This document shows, piece after piece, positions 42,060-51,564 of a DNA stretch of 64,000 nucleotides. The stretch spans positions 496,001 through 560,000 of the forward strand of contig NZ_JAOEFC010000002.1 of the NCBI RefSeq assembly GCF_025421715.1. Reading direction: 5' to 3'. Under the pieces are notes generated by a model, which was given only the letters and a program-made list of their open reading frames with translations, was not told where the DNA came from and searched no databases. The position numbers and the translations under genes are program-made. The DNA is from Microbacterium festucae (GTDB taxonomy: Bacteria > Actinomycetota > Actinomycetes > Actinomycetales > Microbacteriaceae). Numbering within the stretch: position 1 is the stretch's first letter; every line of letters starts with the position of its first letter.

Positions 42060-43730
42060 CTACGGGCGGGTGCGACGCCCGCCCCACAGGGCGTAGCCCA
42101 GCGGCAGCACCGACAGCCCCATCAGCACGCCGCCCAGGGTGGGAAGGCTCAGCTGCAGCAGCACGCCGCCCAGCAGCACGCCGGCGAACAGCACGCCGCC
42201 GAGCACGCGGTGCGCCAGCCGCTCGAGCGCGTCGATCTTGCGCTCCAGACGGCCGAGATCGACCGAGACGCGTCCCTCTTCGAAGCGGGTGATCAGCCGG
42301 TCGACGCGCTGGGGCAGTCGCGCGGCGACGGCCATGGTCTCCATCGCCTGACGGGCGAGGTCGGCGGCCATGTTGCCGCCCTCTTCGCGCAGCACCTTCG
42401 CCGCGTACGGTTCGACGGCATCCCACACGTTGAACGACGGGTCGAGGCTGCTGCACACGCCCGAGGTCAGCGACATGGCGCGCACGACCAGCAGGAAGCT
42501 CTCGGGGAGCTGGAAGGGCATCGTGCGCACGACCTCGCCGAAGTCGCCCGCGAAGTCGCGGAACTCGCGCGGGTCGACGTCGCGCAGCTGCGCGAAGCCC
42601 ATGCCTCCGAAACGGGCGAACAGCGCGGTCATGGCGCGCTCGAGCTCGACGGTGTCGGCCGAGGGCAGCAGCACGCCGACGTCGCGCATGGCCGTCACCA
42701 GCCCGGCACCGTCGCGCGAGGCGACCGCCAGCAGCACCTTGCGCAGCCCCCGTCGCAGGGTGTCGGAGACCTCGCCCATCATGCCGAAGTCGACGAAGGT
42801 GAGTCGCCACTGCCCGCCCGCGAGCGGCGTGACGAAGACGTTGCCCGGATGCGGGTCGCCGTGGAAGAAGCCGTGCTCGAACAGCTGGTCGAACATGACG
42901 GCGGCGAAGCCCTGCGCGACCTCGTCGGGAGCGATGCCCGCCGCCCGCAGCGCGTCGACGTCGGTGATCTTGATCGCGGTGACGTCTTCCAGGGTCAGCA
43001 CGCGGCGCGTCGAGCGCTCCCAGACGACGGCGGGCACGGCCACCCGCCTGTCGTCGGCGAAGTCGGCGGCGAACCGCTCGGCGTTCTGGGCTTCGTGCAG
43101 GTAGTCGATCTCTTCGCGGCTGGTCGCGGCGAACTCGGCCAGCAGCGCGTGCAGGTCGACGCGCTTGCGGATGGCCCCCATCCGCGACACCCAGTCGGCG
43201 ACCTTGTCGAGGGCGGCGAGGTCGACCTCGACGATGCGCTCGATGCCGGGGCGCTGCACCTTGACGACGACGGCATCCAGCCCGGTGTCGGCGGCGTCCT
43301 GCGCGGCCAGTCGGGCACGGTGGGCCTGCCCGAGGGATGCCGCGGCGACCGGCACCGGATCGAACTCGGCGAACACGCTCGACAGCGGTGCCCCCAGTTC
43401 CGCCTCGGCGCGCGCGCGGATGAGCTCGAACGGAACCGGCGGCACCTCGTCCTGCAGACCCTCGAGCTCGGCGGTGATCTCGGGCGGCAGCACGTCGAGG
43501 CGGGACGACATGAACTGACCGACCTTGATCATCAGCCCGCCGAGGTCGAGGGCGAGCGCGCGGAAGCGCTCGGCGATGCGCCGGGTGCGGCGGGTGCGCG
43601 AGCGCTCCGACACCCGGCCGAGGCCGAGCCGCGGCAGCAGCACCTCGAACCACCACACCTCGACGAGGTAGCGCGCGGCGAAACGCAGGATGCGTCGGTA
43701 GCGGGCGCTCGTACCGGCGGCGTCGGTCAT
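42060..43730 (-). CDS. ABC1/UbiB (AarF-type) atypical kinase
   Basis: A 556-residue ADCK-family protein kinase-like ATPase. Family-specific features are the KxGQ motif GGLMIKVGQFMSSRLDVLP (about residues 65-83), the Ala-rich loop AAASLGQAHRARL, the lysine in VVVKVQRPG, HGDPHPGN and FVDFGMMGE. Two C-terminal hydrophobic segments anchor it in the membrane. Relatives serve ubiquinone or lipid metabolism. Actinobacteria use menaquinone, so the substrate is open. It lies 38 bases downstream of padR and is probably controlled by it. Confidence 0.9.
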   Translation of the reverse strand: MTDAAGTSARYRRILRFAARYLVEVWWFEVLLPRLGLGRVSERSRTRRTRRIAERFRALALDLGGLMIKVGQFMSSRLDVLPPEITAELEGLQDEVPPVPFELIRARAEAELGAPLSSVFAEFDPVPVAAASLGQAHRARLAAQDAADTGLDAVVVKVQRPGIERIVEVDLAALDKVADWVSRMGAIRKRVDLHALLAEFAATSREEIDYLHEAQNAERFAADFADDRRVAVPAVVWERSTRRVLTLEDVTAIKITDVDALRAAGIAPDEVAQGFAAVMFDQLFEHGFFHGDPHPGNVFVTPLAGGQWRLTFVDFGMMGEVSDTLRRGLRKVLLAVASRDGAGLVTAMRDVGVLLPSADTVELERAMTALFARFGGMGFAQLRDVDPREFRDFAGDFGEVVRTMPFQLPESFLLVVRAMSLTSGVCSSLDPSFNVWDAVEPYAAKVLREEGGNMAADLARQAMETMAVAARLPQRVDRLITRFEEGRVSVDLGRLERKIDALERLAHRVLGGVLFAGVLLGGVLLQLSLPTLGGVLMGLSVLPLGYALWGGRRTRP

Positions 43731-43768
43731 CGGATCTCCTGGACCCCGACGTGCCGGGGCGGGGCGGT

Positions 43769-44338
43769 TCAGTCCTGGGCGAGGATCGAGTAGAGCTTAC
43801 GGCGTGCGTCTTCGAGCACACCGATGGCCTCCTCGACCTGCTCCGCAGAACCCGTGCGACCGACCTGCGCGATGACCTGGGCGAGCTCGACGCCCGCCTT
43901 GGGCAGCGCCGAGAGGCGACCGCTGTCGCTGAGGCCCGTCGACTCCCACGGCGGGGTGCCGGTGCTCTCGTCGGCGACGGCCCGGCCGGCCTCGGTGAGG
44001 GCGTAAGTCTTTCGACCGCCGGCCTCGGTGGCGGCGATGAGCCCCTCGTCGGCGAGGAGCTGCAGGGTCGGGTACACCGAACCGGCGCTGGGCTTCCAGA
44101 AGCCGTGGCTGCGCTCGGAGATCTCACTGATGATCTGGTAGCCGTGCATGGGCTGCTCGGCCAGCAGCGCCAGCACCGCGGCGCGCACGTCGCCGCGCCC
44201 CATGCGCGCGCCCACGCGCTTGTCGAAGGAGGTGCGCAGCTGCTCCATCGCCTCCCACATGGCGGCGGGGTTGGGGAAGCCGTCGCCGAATCCCTTGCCG
44301 AAGCCGCCGCCGAAACCACTGCCGAACGTTGCGCCCAT
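43769..44338 (-). CDS. PadR-family transcriptional regulator
   Basis: A 189-residue regulator. A Gly/Phe-rich N-terminus (GATFGSGFGGGFGKGFGDGF) precedes the PadR winged helix at about residues 50-120 (AVLALLAEQPMHGYQIISEI, then SAGSVYPTLQLLADEGLI). A short C-terminal helical dimerisation part follows (VEEAIGVLEDARRKLYSIL). A perfect 20-bp palindrome 27 bases upstream of its ATG is the likely operator. The gene pairs with the ABC1 kinase downstream. Confidence 0.9.
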   Translation of the reverse strand: MGATFGSGFGGGFGKGFGDGFPNPAAMWEAMEQLRTSFDKRVGARMGRGDVRAAVLALLAEQPMHGYQIISEISERSHGFWKPSAGSVYPTLQLLADEGLIAATEAGGRKTYALTEAGRAVADESTGTPPWESTGLSDSGRLSALPKAGVELAQVIAQVGRTGSAEQVEEAIGVLEDARRKLYSILAQD

Positions 44339-44364
44339 GATGCCCTCCTCGAAAGTGAACGATA

Positions 44365-44384
44365 CTCAACGATATATCGTTGAG
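44365..44384. promoter_or_regulatory. Perfect 20-bp palindrome, probable PadR operator
   Basis: CTCAACGATATATCGTTGAG at 44365-44384 is a perfect palindrome in the padR promoter region, with the AT-rich centre GATATATC. Its GC content contrasts with the surroundings. It would be bound by a PadR dimer and overlaps where a -10 element would be expected, giving autorepression (inference). Confidence 0.75.
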
Positions 44385-44427
44385 CGCCGTCGGGGAAGGG
44401 GGCGGGGCATTGCTCTGCAGAAACAAG

Positions 44428-44453
44428 AAAACCCCCGCTCTCGCGGGGGTTTT
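44428..44453 (-). terminator. Intrinsic terminator of tRNA-Gln
   Basis: An AAAACCCCCGC stem pairs with GCGGGGGTTTT around a four-base loop. On the minus strand it is followed by TTTTCTTGTTT, a true U-rich intrinsic terminator. It ends the transcript of tRNA-Gln, whose 3' end is seven bases away. Confidence 0.88.
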
Positions 44454-44459
44454 TCCTTG

Positions 44460-44531
44460 CTGGGGTACCTGGACTCGAACCAAGAACAACGGAACCAGAA
44501 ACCGCCGTGTTGCCAATTACACCATACCCCA
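44460..44531 (-). tRNA. tRNA-Gln (anticodon CTG)
   Basis: A 72-base cloverleaf without an encoded CCA. The acceptor strands TGGGGTA and TACCCCA pair, and the discriminator base is G. The D arm is TGTAATTGGCAACA, the anticodon loop TTCTGGT, and the T arm contains GGTTCGAGTCC. A T-T mismatch closes the anticodon stem beside the loop. In actinobacteria this tRNA is mischarged with Glu by GltX and then amidated. Confidence 0.93.
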
Positions 44532-44638
44532 TCGGGCCGAACCGGAGTCTGGCGCCGAGGATCGAGTCTACCTGACCGAACGGCCCTCGCCAAACCGGCG
44601 CACCGATCGGCGAGCCGTGGTGGCCGCCGGCACCGTCG

Positions 44639-46153
44639 TCAGCCGAGGTGGCGTACGAGGGCGCCCAGCCGGTCGATCGACTCGCCCTTGCCGAGCAGCT
44701 CCATCGACTCGAACAGCGGCGGCGACACGCGCCGGCCGCTGACGCCCACCCGCAGCGGACCGTACGCGACGCGGGGCTTCAGGCCGAGACCGTCGATGAG
44801 CGCGGCAGACAGTGCCTCCTGCACCGCGGCCGCGGTGAACCCCTGCTCGGGCACCGACTCGAGCGCGCCGACCGAGGCCGCCAGCACCTCACCGGCATTT
44901 GCCGGCAGGCCCTTCAGCGCGTCGTCGTCGTAGGCGACGACGTCGCGGAAGAGGAACCCCAGCAGCCCCGGGGCCTCCCCCAGCAGCTGCATGCGCTCCT
45001 GCACGAGCGGCGCCGCCGCATCCAGGATCTGCTGCTGCTGCGCCGTCGGCGGCTCGGCCACGAGGCCCGCCGCGGCCAGGTAGGGAACCAGCCGCGCGGC
45101 GAAGTCGGCGGGAGCGAGCATGCGCACGTGGTCGCCGTTGATCGACTCGGCCTTCTTCTGGTCGAAGCGCGCCGGGTTCGGGTTGACGTCGGCGATGTCG
45201 AAGGCGGCCACCAGCTCGTCGCGCGAGAACACGTCGCGGTCGGCCGCGATCGACCAGCCCAGCAGTGACAGGTAGTTGAGGAGGCCCTCGTGGATGAAGC
45301 CCTTGTCGCGCAGCAGGAAGAGGTCGGCCTGCGGGTCGCGCTTGGAGAGCTTCTTGGTGCCCGTCTCCCCCAGCACGAGGGGCATGTGCCCGAAGCGCGG
45401 CACGAAGGCGGCCACGCCGGCATCGTTGAGCGCGGCGTAGAGCGCGAGCTGACGGGCCGTGGAGGGCATGAGGTCTTCGCCGCGGATGACGTGGGTGACG
45501 CCCATGAGCGCGTCGTCGACCGGGTTGGTGAAGGTGTAGAGCGCCTGGCCACCCGCGCGCACGACGACGAAGTCGGGGAACGAGCCGGCCGGGAAGGTCA
45601 CCTCGCCGCGGATGAGGTCGACGTAGGTGAGGTCGTGGTCGGGCACGCGCACGCGCCACGCGGGCTCGCGCCCCTCGGCACGGAAGGCGGCCTTCTGCTC
45701 GTCGGTGAGGTGGCGGTCGAAGTTGTCGTAGCCGAGCTGCTTGGCACGGCCGGCGGCCTCGTTGCGGGCGTCGATCTCGTCGGCGGTCGAGTACGACTCG
45801 TAGACGGCCCCCGAGGCGATGAGCTGCTGCAGCACGTCGGCGTAGATCTCGCGGCGCTGCGACTGGCGGTACGGCGCGTGCGGCCCGCCCTTCTCCACGC
45901 CCTCGTCCCAGTCGATCTCCAGCCACGTGAGCGCGTCGACGAGCTGCCGATAGCTCTCCTCGCTGTCGCGGGCGGCGTCGGTGTCTTCGACGCGGAAGAT
46001 GAGCTTGCCGCCGGTGTGCCGCGCGTAGGCCCAGTTGTAGAGGGCCGTGCGGATCATGCCGACGTGCGGCAGACCCGTCGGCGACGGGCAGAACCGCACG
46101 CGGACGTCGGTTCCGGAGGCGGTTGTGGTGCGGGGATCGATCGCTGCAGACAT
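44639..46153 (-). CDS. gltX: Glutamyl-tRNA synthetase
   Basis: A 504-residue class I synthetase. The HIGH motif appears as [12 protein letters not shown] (about residues 24-35), and the KMSKS motif as KKLSKRDPQ. The C-terminal anticodon-binding domain spans about 320-504. It is probably non-discriminating and also charges tRNA-Gln, as no glutaminyl-tRNA synthetase is normal in this group (inference). The tRNA-Gln gene lies 107 bases downstream on the same strand. Confidence 0.97.
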   Translation of the reverse strand: MSAAIDPRTTTASGTDVRVRFCPSPTGLPHVGMIRTALYNWAYARHTGGKLIFRVEDTDAARDSEESYRQLVDALTWLEIDWDEGVEKGGPHAPYRQSQRREIYADVLQQLIASGAVYESYSTADEIDARNEAAGRAKQLGYDNFDRHLTDEQKAAFRAEGREPAWRVRVPDHDLTYVDLIRGEVTFPAGSFPDFVVVRAGGQALYTFTNPVDDALMGVTHVIRGEDLMPSTARQLALYAALNDAGVAAFVPRFGHMPLVLGETGTKKLSKRDPQADLFLLRDKGFIHEGLLNYLSLLGWSIAADRDVFSRDELVAAFDIADVNPNPARFDQKKAESINGDHVRMLAPADFAARLVPYLAAAGLVAEPPTAQQQQILDAAAPLVQERMQLLGEAPGLLGFLFRDVVAYDDDALKGLPANAGEVLAASVGALESVPEQGFTAAAVQEALSAALIDGLGLKPRVAYGPLRVGVSGRRVSPPLFESMELLGKGESIDRLGALVRHLG

Positions 46154-46163
46154 CCCGTCCAGT

Positions 46164-47105
46164 CTAGGCCGCGGGTGCGCCGCCCACGGTGGCCGCGGCG
46201 ACCGCTTCGCGCACCGCAGCCAGCACGACGGCCACCGCGGGCACCCGTTCGGCGCCGCGTGCGGTCACGGCGTGCAGGGTGCGTCCGTGCGCCAGCGGCA
46301 CGGTGTGGATCCCGGGCAGCGGCGGGAAGGATGCCACGGCCAGACGCGGCAGCGTGGCCACTCCCGTGCCGTGGGCGACGAGGCTCTCGACGGCGGCGAT
46401 GTTGTCGGTCTCGAAGGCGATGCGCGGGGTGAAGCCTGCGCGCCCGCACACCGCGAGCAGGTGCCCGCGGCAGCGCGGGCACCCGGCGATCCAGTCGTCG
46501 TCGGCGAAGTCGGCCAGCCGCGGGGGCGCGACGCCTGCCCGCGGATGCCCGGCGGGGAGCACGAGCAGCAGCTCGTCGGCGCCGACGTCGGCGACGGCGA
46601 GGCCGCGGGCGCTCGCCCCGTGCGGGTCGTGCGGATCGCCGGGATAGCTGAAGGTCAGCGCGATGTCGGCGCGGTCCTCGCGCACGGCGGCCACCGCCTC
46701 GGGCGGCTCGGCCTCGACGTAGGTGAGGGTGATGCCCGGGGCGGTGCGTGCGAGGCGGGCCACGAGCGGCGGCACCACCGTCGGCGAGGCCGAGGGGAAG
46801 CCCACCAGACGCACCGTGGCCTGGTGCAGGCCACGCAGCGCCGCCAGTTCGCCGGCGGCGGCGTCGAGGGCGGTGGTGACCGCCGGGGCGTGGCGGGCGA
46901 GGATGCGGCCCGCCTCGGTCAGGCGCAGCCGACGCCCCGCGCGCTCGACCACCGCCACCCCGAGCCGCTGCTCGAGGCGCCGCATCTGCTGACTGAGGGC
47001 GGGCTGGCTGTAGCCGAGCTGCGCGGCGGCGGCGGTGAGCGATCCGGCGTCGGCGATGGCGCGCACCACCCGCAGCGCCTGCACGTCGAGGTCGGGGTCG
47101 GTCAT
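46164..47105 (-). CDS. LysR-family transcriptional regulator
   Basis: A 313-residue regulator. The winged helix at about residues 6-65 has [20 protein letters not shown] and [18 protein letters not shown]. The C-terminal periplasmic-binding-like domain has a CPRC pair ([10 protein letters not shown]) that could sense metal or redox state. It is divergent from the aminotransferase gene with an 80-bp gap carrying an AACACC/GGTGTT inverted repeat, the usual LysR arrangement. It probably controls the D-amino-acid genes (inference). Confidence 0.88.
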   Translation of the reverse strand: MTDPDLDVQALRVVRAIADAGSLTAAAAQLGYSQPALSQQMRRLEQRLGVAVVERAGRRLRLTEAGRILARHAPAVTTALDAAAGELAALRGLHQATVRLVGFPSASPTVVPPLVARLARTAPGITLTYVEAEPPEAVAAVREDRADIALTFSYPGDPHDPHGASARGLAVADVGADELLLVLPAGHPRAGVAPPRLADFADDDWIAGCPRCRGHLLAVCGRAGFTPRIAFETDNIAAVESLVAHGTGVATLPRLAVASFPPLPGIHTVPLAHGRTLHAVTARGAERVPAVAVVLAAVREAVAAATVGGAPAA

Positions 47106-47139
47106 CCGCTCACATAAGCACACGGCATCCATTGCATGC

Positions 47140-47166
47140 AACACCTGCCATAGACGCATGGGTGTT
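47140..47166. promoter_or_regulatory. Inverted repeat in LysR/aminotransferase divergent region
   Basis: AACACC (47140-47145) and GGTGTT (47161-47166) are inverted copies with a 15-bp spacer, 20 bases before the aminotransferase start. A TTGCATGCAA palindrome (47132-47141) touches the left arm. Both are plausible contacts for the adjacent LysR protein. Confidence 0.45.
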
Positions 47167-47185
47167 ACCGGCGGATGCTGGAGAC

Positions 47186-48241
47186 ATGAGCCTCGCGACC
47201 CCGCTTCCGCCCGCCCCGGCACTGCGTGCCGAGTTCGGCGACGCGCGCGGGTACCTCGCCGCCTGCACGGCGGGCCTCGTCACCGAGGGCACGCGCCGCG
47301 CCCTGCGCGCCGAGCTCGACCGGCGCCCCGACGTCGCCGCCTACTGCAGCGCGGTCGAAGCCTCGCGCGCCGCGTTCGCCCAGCTGGTGGCCGTCACCCC
47401 CGACCGCGTCGCCATCGGGTCGCAGACCTCGGTGCAGCTCAGCGTGCTGGCCGCCGCCCTGCCCGACGGGGCGACCGTGCTCGTGCCCGACGGCGAGTTC
47501 TCGTCGGTGGTGCTGCCGTTCGCCCACGCCGGGCGCGGCATCCGGGTGCGCACCGCGCCCCTGCACGCCCTCGCCGCGGCCATCGACCCCACGATCGCGC
47601 TCGTCGCCTTCTCGCTCGTGCAGTCGGCCACCGGCGAGATCGCCGACGCCGACGCGATCGTCGCCGCCGCCCGGCGCGTCGGGGCGCGCACGGTGTGCGA
47701 CGCCACGCAGGCCGTCGGATGGATGCCGGTGGATGCCGCCGCCTTCGATGCCCTGCTGTGCCACGCCTACAAGTGGCTGTGCTGCCCGCGCGGGGTGGCC
47801 TTCATGACCGTGACCGCGGACTATGCACGGGCGCTCACTCCCGTTCAGGCGGGCTGGTACGCCGGCGATGACCCGTGGGCGTCGTGCTACGGCGGCGAGG
47901 TCGATCTCGCCGGGTGCGCGCGGCGCTTCGACGTCTCCCCCGCCTGGCAGGCGTTCGTCGGGGCGGAACCGGCCCTGCGCGCCTTCGCCGCCGCCGACAT
48001 CGACGAGGTGCACGCGCACGTCACCCGCCTCGCCGGCGCGTTCCGCGAGCGGCTCGGCCTGCCGGCGCCGCAGCGCGAGAGCGCCATCGTGACGTGGGCC
48101 GACCCCGACGGCGCCGCCCTCGCCGCCCTGACCGCCGCCGGCATCACCGCGTCGGGACGCCGCGGGCGGGCGCGCGTCGCGTTCCACGTGTTCAACGACC
48201 GCGACGACCTCGAGCGTGCCGCCGCCGCACTCGGTCGCTGA
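47186..48241 (+). CDS. Class V PLP-dependent aminotransferase family protein
   Basis: A 351-residue member of the cysteine desulfurase/class V aminotransferase fold. The PLP lysine is Lys196 in CHAYKWLCCPRG, the PLP-binding Asp lies in TVCDATQAVGW (about 171-181), and the T-binding segment is IGSQTSVQLSVLAAAL. It resembles EgtE or isopenicillin-epimerase-like proteins more than IscS, since no mobile-loop catalytic Cys is evident. First gene of a plus-strand run of D-amino-acid genes. The reaction is unknown. Confidence 0.8.
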   Translation: MSLATPLPPAPALRAEFGDARGYLAACTAGLVTEGTRRALRAELDRRPDVAAYCSAVEASRAAFAQLVAVTPDRVAIGSQTSVQLSVLAAALPDGATVLVPDGEFSSVVLPFAHAGRGIRVRTAPLHALAAAIDPTIALVAFSLVQSATGEIADADAIVAAARRVGARTVCDATQAVGWMPVDAAAFDALLCHAYKWLCCPRGVAFMTVTADYARALTPVQAGWYAGDDPWASCYGGEVDLAGCARRFDVSPAWQAFVGAEPALRAFAAADIDEVHAHVTRLAGAFRERLGLPAPQRESAIVTWADPDGAALAALTAAGITASGRRGRARVAFHVFNDRDDLERAAAALGR

Positions 48242-48284
48242 GCCCAGCGGGCGCCGTCGCTCGCATATCTGGAAACCTTCCTTC

Positions 48285-48297
48285 TAGAATCGTCGGC
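48285..48297 (+). promoter_or_regulatory. -10 element of a probably leaderless deacylase transcript
   Basis: TAGAAT (48285-48290) ends seven bases before the ATG of the deacylase gene at 48298, so transcription would start at or beside the start codon. No Shine-Dalgarno is present. The -35 is not clear. Confidence 0.45.
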
Positions 48298-49914
48298 ATG
48301 ACGCGGATCGTGATCCACGGCGGCGACGTGGCCGACGGGCTCGGCGATGCCGTGCGGCGCGCCGATGTGCTCGTCGACCGCGGGCGCATCGTCGAGGTCG
48401 GCGCCGTGCGCGCGGCACCGGGCGACACGGTCATCGACGCGGCGGGACGCATCGTGCTCCCCGGCTTCGTCGACGCGCACTCGCACGTCGACGGCGCGGT
48501 GTTCCGCCCCGAGGTGCAGCGGGCGTTGCTGCGGCAGGGTGTGACCACGGCCATCGCCGGGCAGGACGGCGTCTCGTACGCCCCGGGCGACGGCGTCTGG
48601 GCGTCGCAGTACTTCGCGGCGATCAACGGCCCGCACCCGACCTACCGGGGCGGCGGCGTCGCCGCGCTGCTGGCGGGGTACGACGGGGCCCTCCCCCTCG
48701 ACGTCGGCTATCTCGTGCCGGCCGGCACGGTGCGTCACGAGGTCATGGGCATGCGCCCGGGGGCGGCCACGCCCGCCGAGATCGCCGCGATGCAGCAGCT
48801 CGTGGCGGCGGGACTGGCCGAGGGGGCGCTGGGGCTCTCGAGCGGTCTGGACTACGTGCCCGGCATCTTCGCCGACGCCGGCGAGCTGGCGGCGCTGTGC
48901 GCCCCCGTGGCGGCAGTCGGCGGCCTGTACGTCACCCATATGCGCGGCGGGTACGAGACCAACACGGCGGCGGGCCTGGCCGAGGTGGCCGAGATCCACC
49001 GTCGCAGCGGCGTGCGCACGCACGTGTCGCACTTCCACGTGGCCGCGGCCGACGGCATCCGGCTGATCGACGAGCTCCTCGCCGCCGGCGTCGACGTCGG
49101 CTTCGACATGTACCCCTACACGCGCGGCTGCACGATCCTGGCGATGGCGGTGCTGCCGCCCGCGTACAGCGCGCTGCCGGTGGCTGCGGCCGTGGCGCGG
49201 CTGTCGGATGCCGTCGAGCGCGAGCGCCTGCGCCGCGACTGGTTTCCGACCGTCGCGCACAAACCGAGCCTCGGTGCGCGGTGGCCGGAGATGATCCGCA
49301 TCGCGCACGCCCCCGCCACGCCGGGCGCCGCGGGGCGGACGCTCGCCGACCTCGCCGCGCACGCCGGCGGCGACCCGGGCGCCACCGGTGACGTCGTCGC
49401 GGCGACCCTCGACCTGCTGGTGGCCAACCGCCTCGAGGTGAGTGCGGTGATGGCGGTGCGCGACGAGCGGCCGGTCGCCGACCTCGCCCGGCTCTTCTCG
49501 CACCCCGCCCACACCGGCGGCTCGGACGGGATCTTCATCGGCGAGGCGCCGCATCCGCGCGCGTGGGGCACGTTCGCCCGCTTCCTCGGCACGTACGTGC
49601 GCGAGGTCGCGGCCTACTCGTGGCAGGACGCCGCCCGGCACCTCGCTGCCCGCCCCGCCGCCCGGTTCGGGCTGCACGACCGCGGCATCATCGCGCCCGG
49701 GCGCCGCGCCGACCTCCTCCTCGTCGACCCGGCGTCGGTGCGCGACGCGGCGACCTACGCGCACCCCACCGCGCCGGCGGTCGGCATCGACGACGTGCTC
49801 GTGGCCGGCGTGCCGGTGCTGGCCGGCGGGGAGCTCACCGGTGCGCGCCCCGGCGGCGCCGCCCGGCGCGCTCCGGCGGCGCCCGTCGACCCGACCCGCG
49901 ATCCCCGCTTCTGA
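48298..49914 (+). CDS. N-acyl-D-amino-acid deacylase (D-aminoacylase family)
   Basis: A 538-residue amidohydrolase that frees D-amino acids from N-acyl derivatives. Metal ligands appear in DAHSHVDG (His61, His63), THMRGGY and RTHVSHFHVA, with the late catalytic Asp in GGSDGIFIGEAPHPRAWGTF. The composite amidohydrolase beta-sandwich comes from both ends (LPGFVDAHSH and APGRRADLLLVDP). It is followed 22 bases later by ridA and then a D-serine dehydratase-like gene, which supports D-amino-acid use. Confidence 0.87.
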   Translation: MTRIVIHGGDVADGLGDAVRRADVLVDRGRIVEVGAVRAAPGDTVIDAAGRIVLPGFVDAHSHVDGAVFRPEVQRALLRQGVTTAIAGQDGVSYAPGDGVWASQYFAAINGPHPTYRGGGVAALLAGYDGALPLDVGYLVPAGTVRHEVMGMRPGAATPAEIAAMQQLVAAGLAEGALGLSSGLDYVPGIFADAGELAALCAPVAAVGGLYVTHMRGGYETNTAAGLAEVAEIHRRSGVRTHVSHFHVAAADGIRLIDELLAAGVDVGFDMYPYTRGCTILAMAVLPPAYSALPVAAAVARLSDAVERERLRRDWFPTVAHKPSLGARWPEMIRIAHAPATPGAAGRTLADLAAHAGGDPGATGDVVAATLDLLVANRLEVSAVMAVRDERPVADLARLFSHPAHTGGSDGIFIGEAPHPRAWGTFARFLGTYVREVAAYSWQDAARHLAARPAARFGLHDRGIIAPGRRADLLLVDPASVRDAATYAHPTAPAVGIDDVLVAGVPVLAGGELTGARPGGAARRAPAAPVDPTRDPRF

Positions 49915-49936
49915 CCACCATCGAGAGGACTCCCCC

Positions 49937-50323
49937 ATGACCCGTGACGCCGTGATGATCGAGAACGCCCCCGCCCCCGCCGGCCCCTACAGCCACGGCG
50001 TGGTCGCCGGCGGCCTGCTGTTCACCGCCGGCTTCGGCCCCCAGGATCCCGCCACCGGCCAGGTGGTGCCCGGGGGCGTCTACGAGCAGACCCGCCAGGT
50101 GCTGCGCAACGTGCAGGCGGTGCTGGCCGCGCGCGGGGCCACGATGGCCGACGTCGTCAAGGTGACCGCGCACCTCGAGCACCTCGGCGACGACTTCGCC
50201 GAGTACAACCGCGCCTACGGCGAGTTCTTCACCGCGCCCTACCCGGTGCGCACGACCGTCGGCTCGACGCTGGCCGACATCCTCGTCGAGATCGACGTCG
50301 TCGCCCAGCTGCCCGGGGCGTGA
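49937..50323 (+). CDS. RidA-family reactive intermediate deaminase
   Basis: A 128-residue YjgF/YER057c/UK114 protein. It has APAPAGPYSHGVVAGGLLFTAG (about residues 11-32) and late PYPVRTTVGSTLADILVEID with the substrate-binding Arg. RidA hydrolyses enamine/imine intermediates released by PLP dehydratases. Its place directly before a D-serine dehydratase-like gene fits that task. The GTG of that gene overlaps its stop. Confidence 0.93.
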   Translation: MTRDAVMIENAPAPAGPYSHGVVAGGLLFTAGFGPQDPATGQVVPGGVYEQTRQVLRNVQAVLAARGATMADVVKVTAHLEHLGDDFAEYNRAYGEFFTAPYPVRTTVGSTLADILVEIDVVAQLPGA

Positions 50324-51537
50324 CCATGACCTGGCAGCGCGTGCCGGCGGGACGGGTGCTGAGCGGCGACGACAAGGCCCTGCCGGCGTGGGCGACGGGC
50401 ATGAGCGCCGAGGCGTTCCTCGCCGCCGGTGCGCGCCTCAGCGACCTCTGGACGCCGGCGCTGGTGCTCGACGAGTCAGCGCTGCTGTCCAACGCCGCCT
50501 TCGTCGCCGGCTGGACCGCGGCCCACGGCCTGGAGCTGATGCCGCACGGCAAGACGACGATGGCCCCGCAGCTGTGGCGCCTGCAGCGCGATGCCGGGGC
50601 GACCGGTCTGACCGTGGCCACCGGCTGGCAGCTGCGCGTGGCCCGGGCGGCGGGCCCCGGGGATGTGATGCTCGCCGGGCAGATCGCCGACGCCCGCACC
50701 GCCGGCTGGCTGGCGGGTGAGCTCGCCGCCGATGCCGGCCGCGTGTGGAGCTGGGTCGACAGCGCCGACGGCATCCGCCTCCTCGCCGCCCACGCGGGCG
50801 CGCGCCCGTTCGAGGTGCTCGTCGAGCTCGGCCGGCCCGGGGGCCGCACCGGCGCGCGCGGTCGCGACGCCGCGCGCCGACTCGCCGCCGAGGTGCGCGC
50901 CACTGCGGGGCTGCGTCTGGCCGGGGTCGCCGGCTACGAGGGCGCCATCGCCCACGGGCGCGGGGCGGGGGCCCTCGACGACGTCGCCGCCTTCACCGCC
51001 GACCTGGTGGGGCTGCACGAAGAGCTGCTGGCGGATGCCGACGACCCCGGCGACCTGATCGTGACCGCCGGCGGCAGCGCCTACCCCGACGTCGTCGCCG
51101 AAGTGCTCGCCGCGGCCGCCGCGCGCCTGCCGGGACGGTTCGTGTTGCGCTCGGGAGCCTCGCTCGTGCACGACGAGGGCTACTACGCGTCGGTGTCGCC
51201 GTTCGAAGGGGCCGGTCTGCGCGCCGCCGCCCGCGCCGTCGCCCGGGTCGTGTCGGCGCCCGAGCCCGGGCTGGCGCTGCTGGATGCCGGCCGCCGCGAT
51301 GTGCCCTACGACATCGACCTGCCGGTGCCGCTCGGCATCGGCGCGGCCGAAGTGACCGCCCTCAACGACCAGCACGCGTTCGTGCGCACCGATCATCCCC
51401 TCGCGCTCGGCGACCGGGTGATGCTCGGGCTGTCGCATCCGTGCACGATGTTCGACAAGTGGCGCCTCATCCCGGTGGTCTCCTCGTTCGCGCACGACGA
51501 CCCGCCGCTGGTGGGACTGGTCGAGACGCGGTTCTGA
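50320..51537 (+). CDS. DSD1-type D-serine dehydratase/D-threonine aldolase-like PLP enzyme
   Basis: A 405-residue protein with an alanine-racemase-type N-terminal barrel and the D-serine dehydratase-like C-terminal domain. The PLP lysine is Lys78 in MPHGKTTMAP. Metal ligands are His373 and Cys375 in LSHPCTMFDKW, as in eukaryotic-type zinc D-serine dehydratases. The product would be 2-oxo acid plus ammonia through an aminoacrylate. GTG 50320 overlaps the ridA stop; ATG 50326 is an alternative. The exact D-amino-acid substrate is not known. Confidence 0.85.
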   Translation: MTMTWQRVPAGRVLSGDDKALPAWATGMSAEAFLAAGARLSDLWTPALVLDESALLSNAAFVAGWTAAHGLELMPHGKTTMAPQLWRLQRDAGATGLTVATGWQLRVARAAGPGDVMLAGQIADARTAGWLAGELAADAGRVWSWVDSADGIRLLAAHAGARPFEVLVELGRPGGRTGARGRDAARRLAAEVRATAGLRLAGVAGYEGAIAHGRGAGALDDVAAFTADLVGLHEELLADADDPGDLIVTAGGSAYPDVVAEVLAAAAARLPGRFVLRSGASLVHDEGYYASVSPFEGAGLRAAARAVARVVSAPEPGLALLDAGRRDVPYDIDLPVPLGIGAAEVTALNDQHAFVRTDHPLALGDRVMLGLSHPCTMFDKWRLIPVVSSFAHDDPPLVGLVETRF

Positions 51538-51564
51538 CGGGGCCCCGAGCCCGCCGCGGACGGG

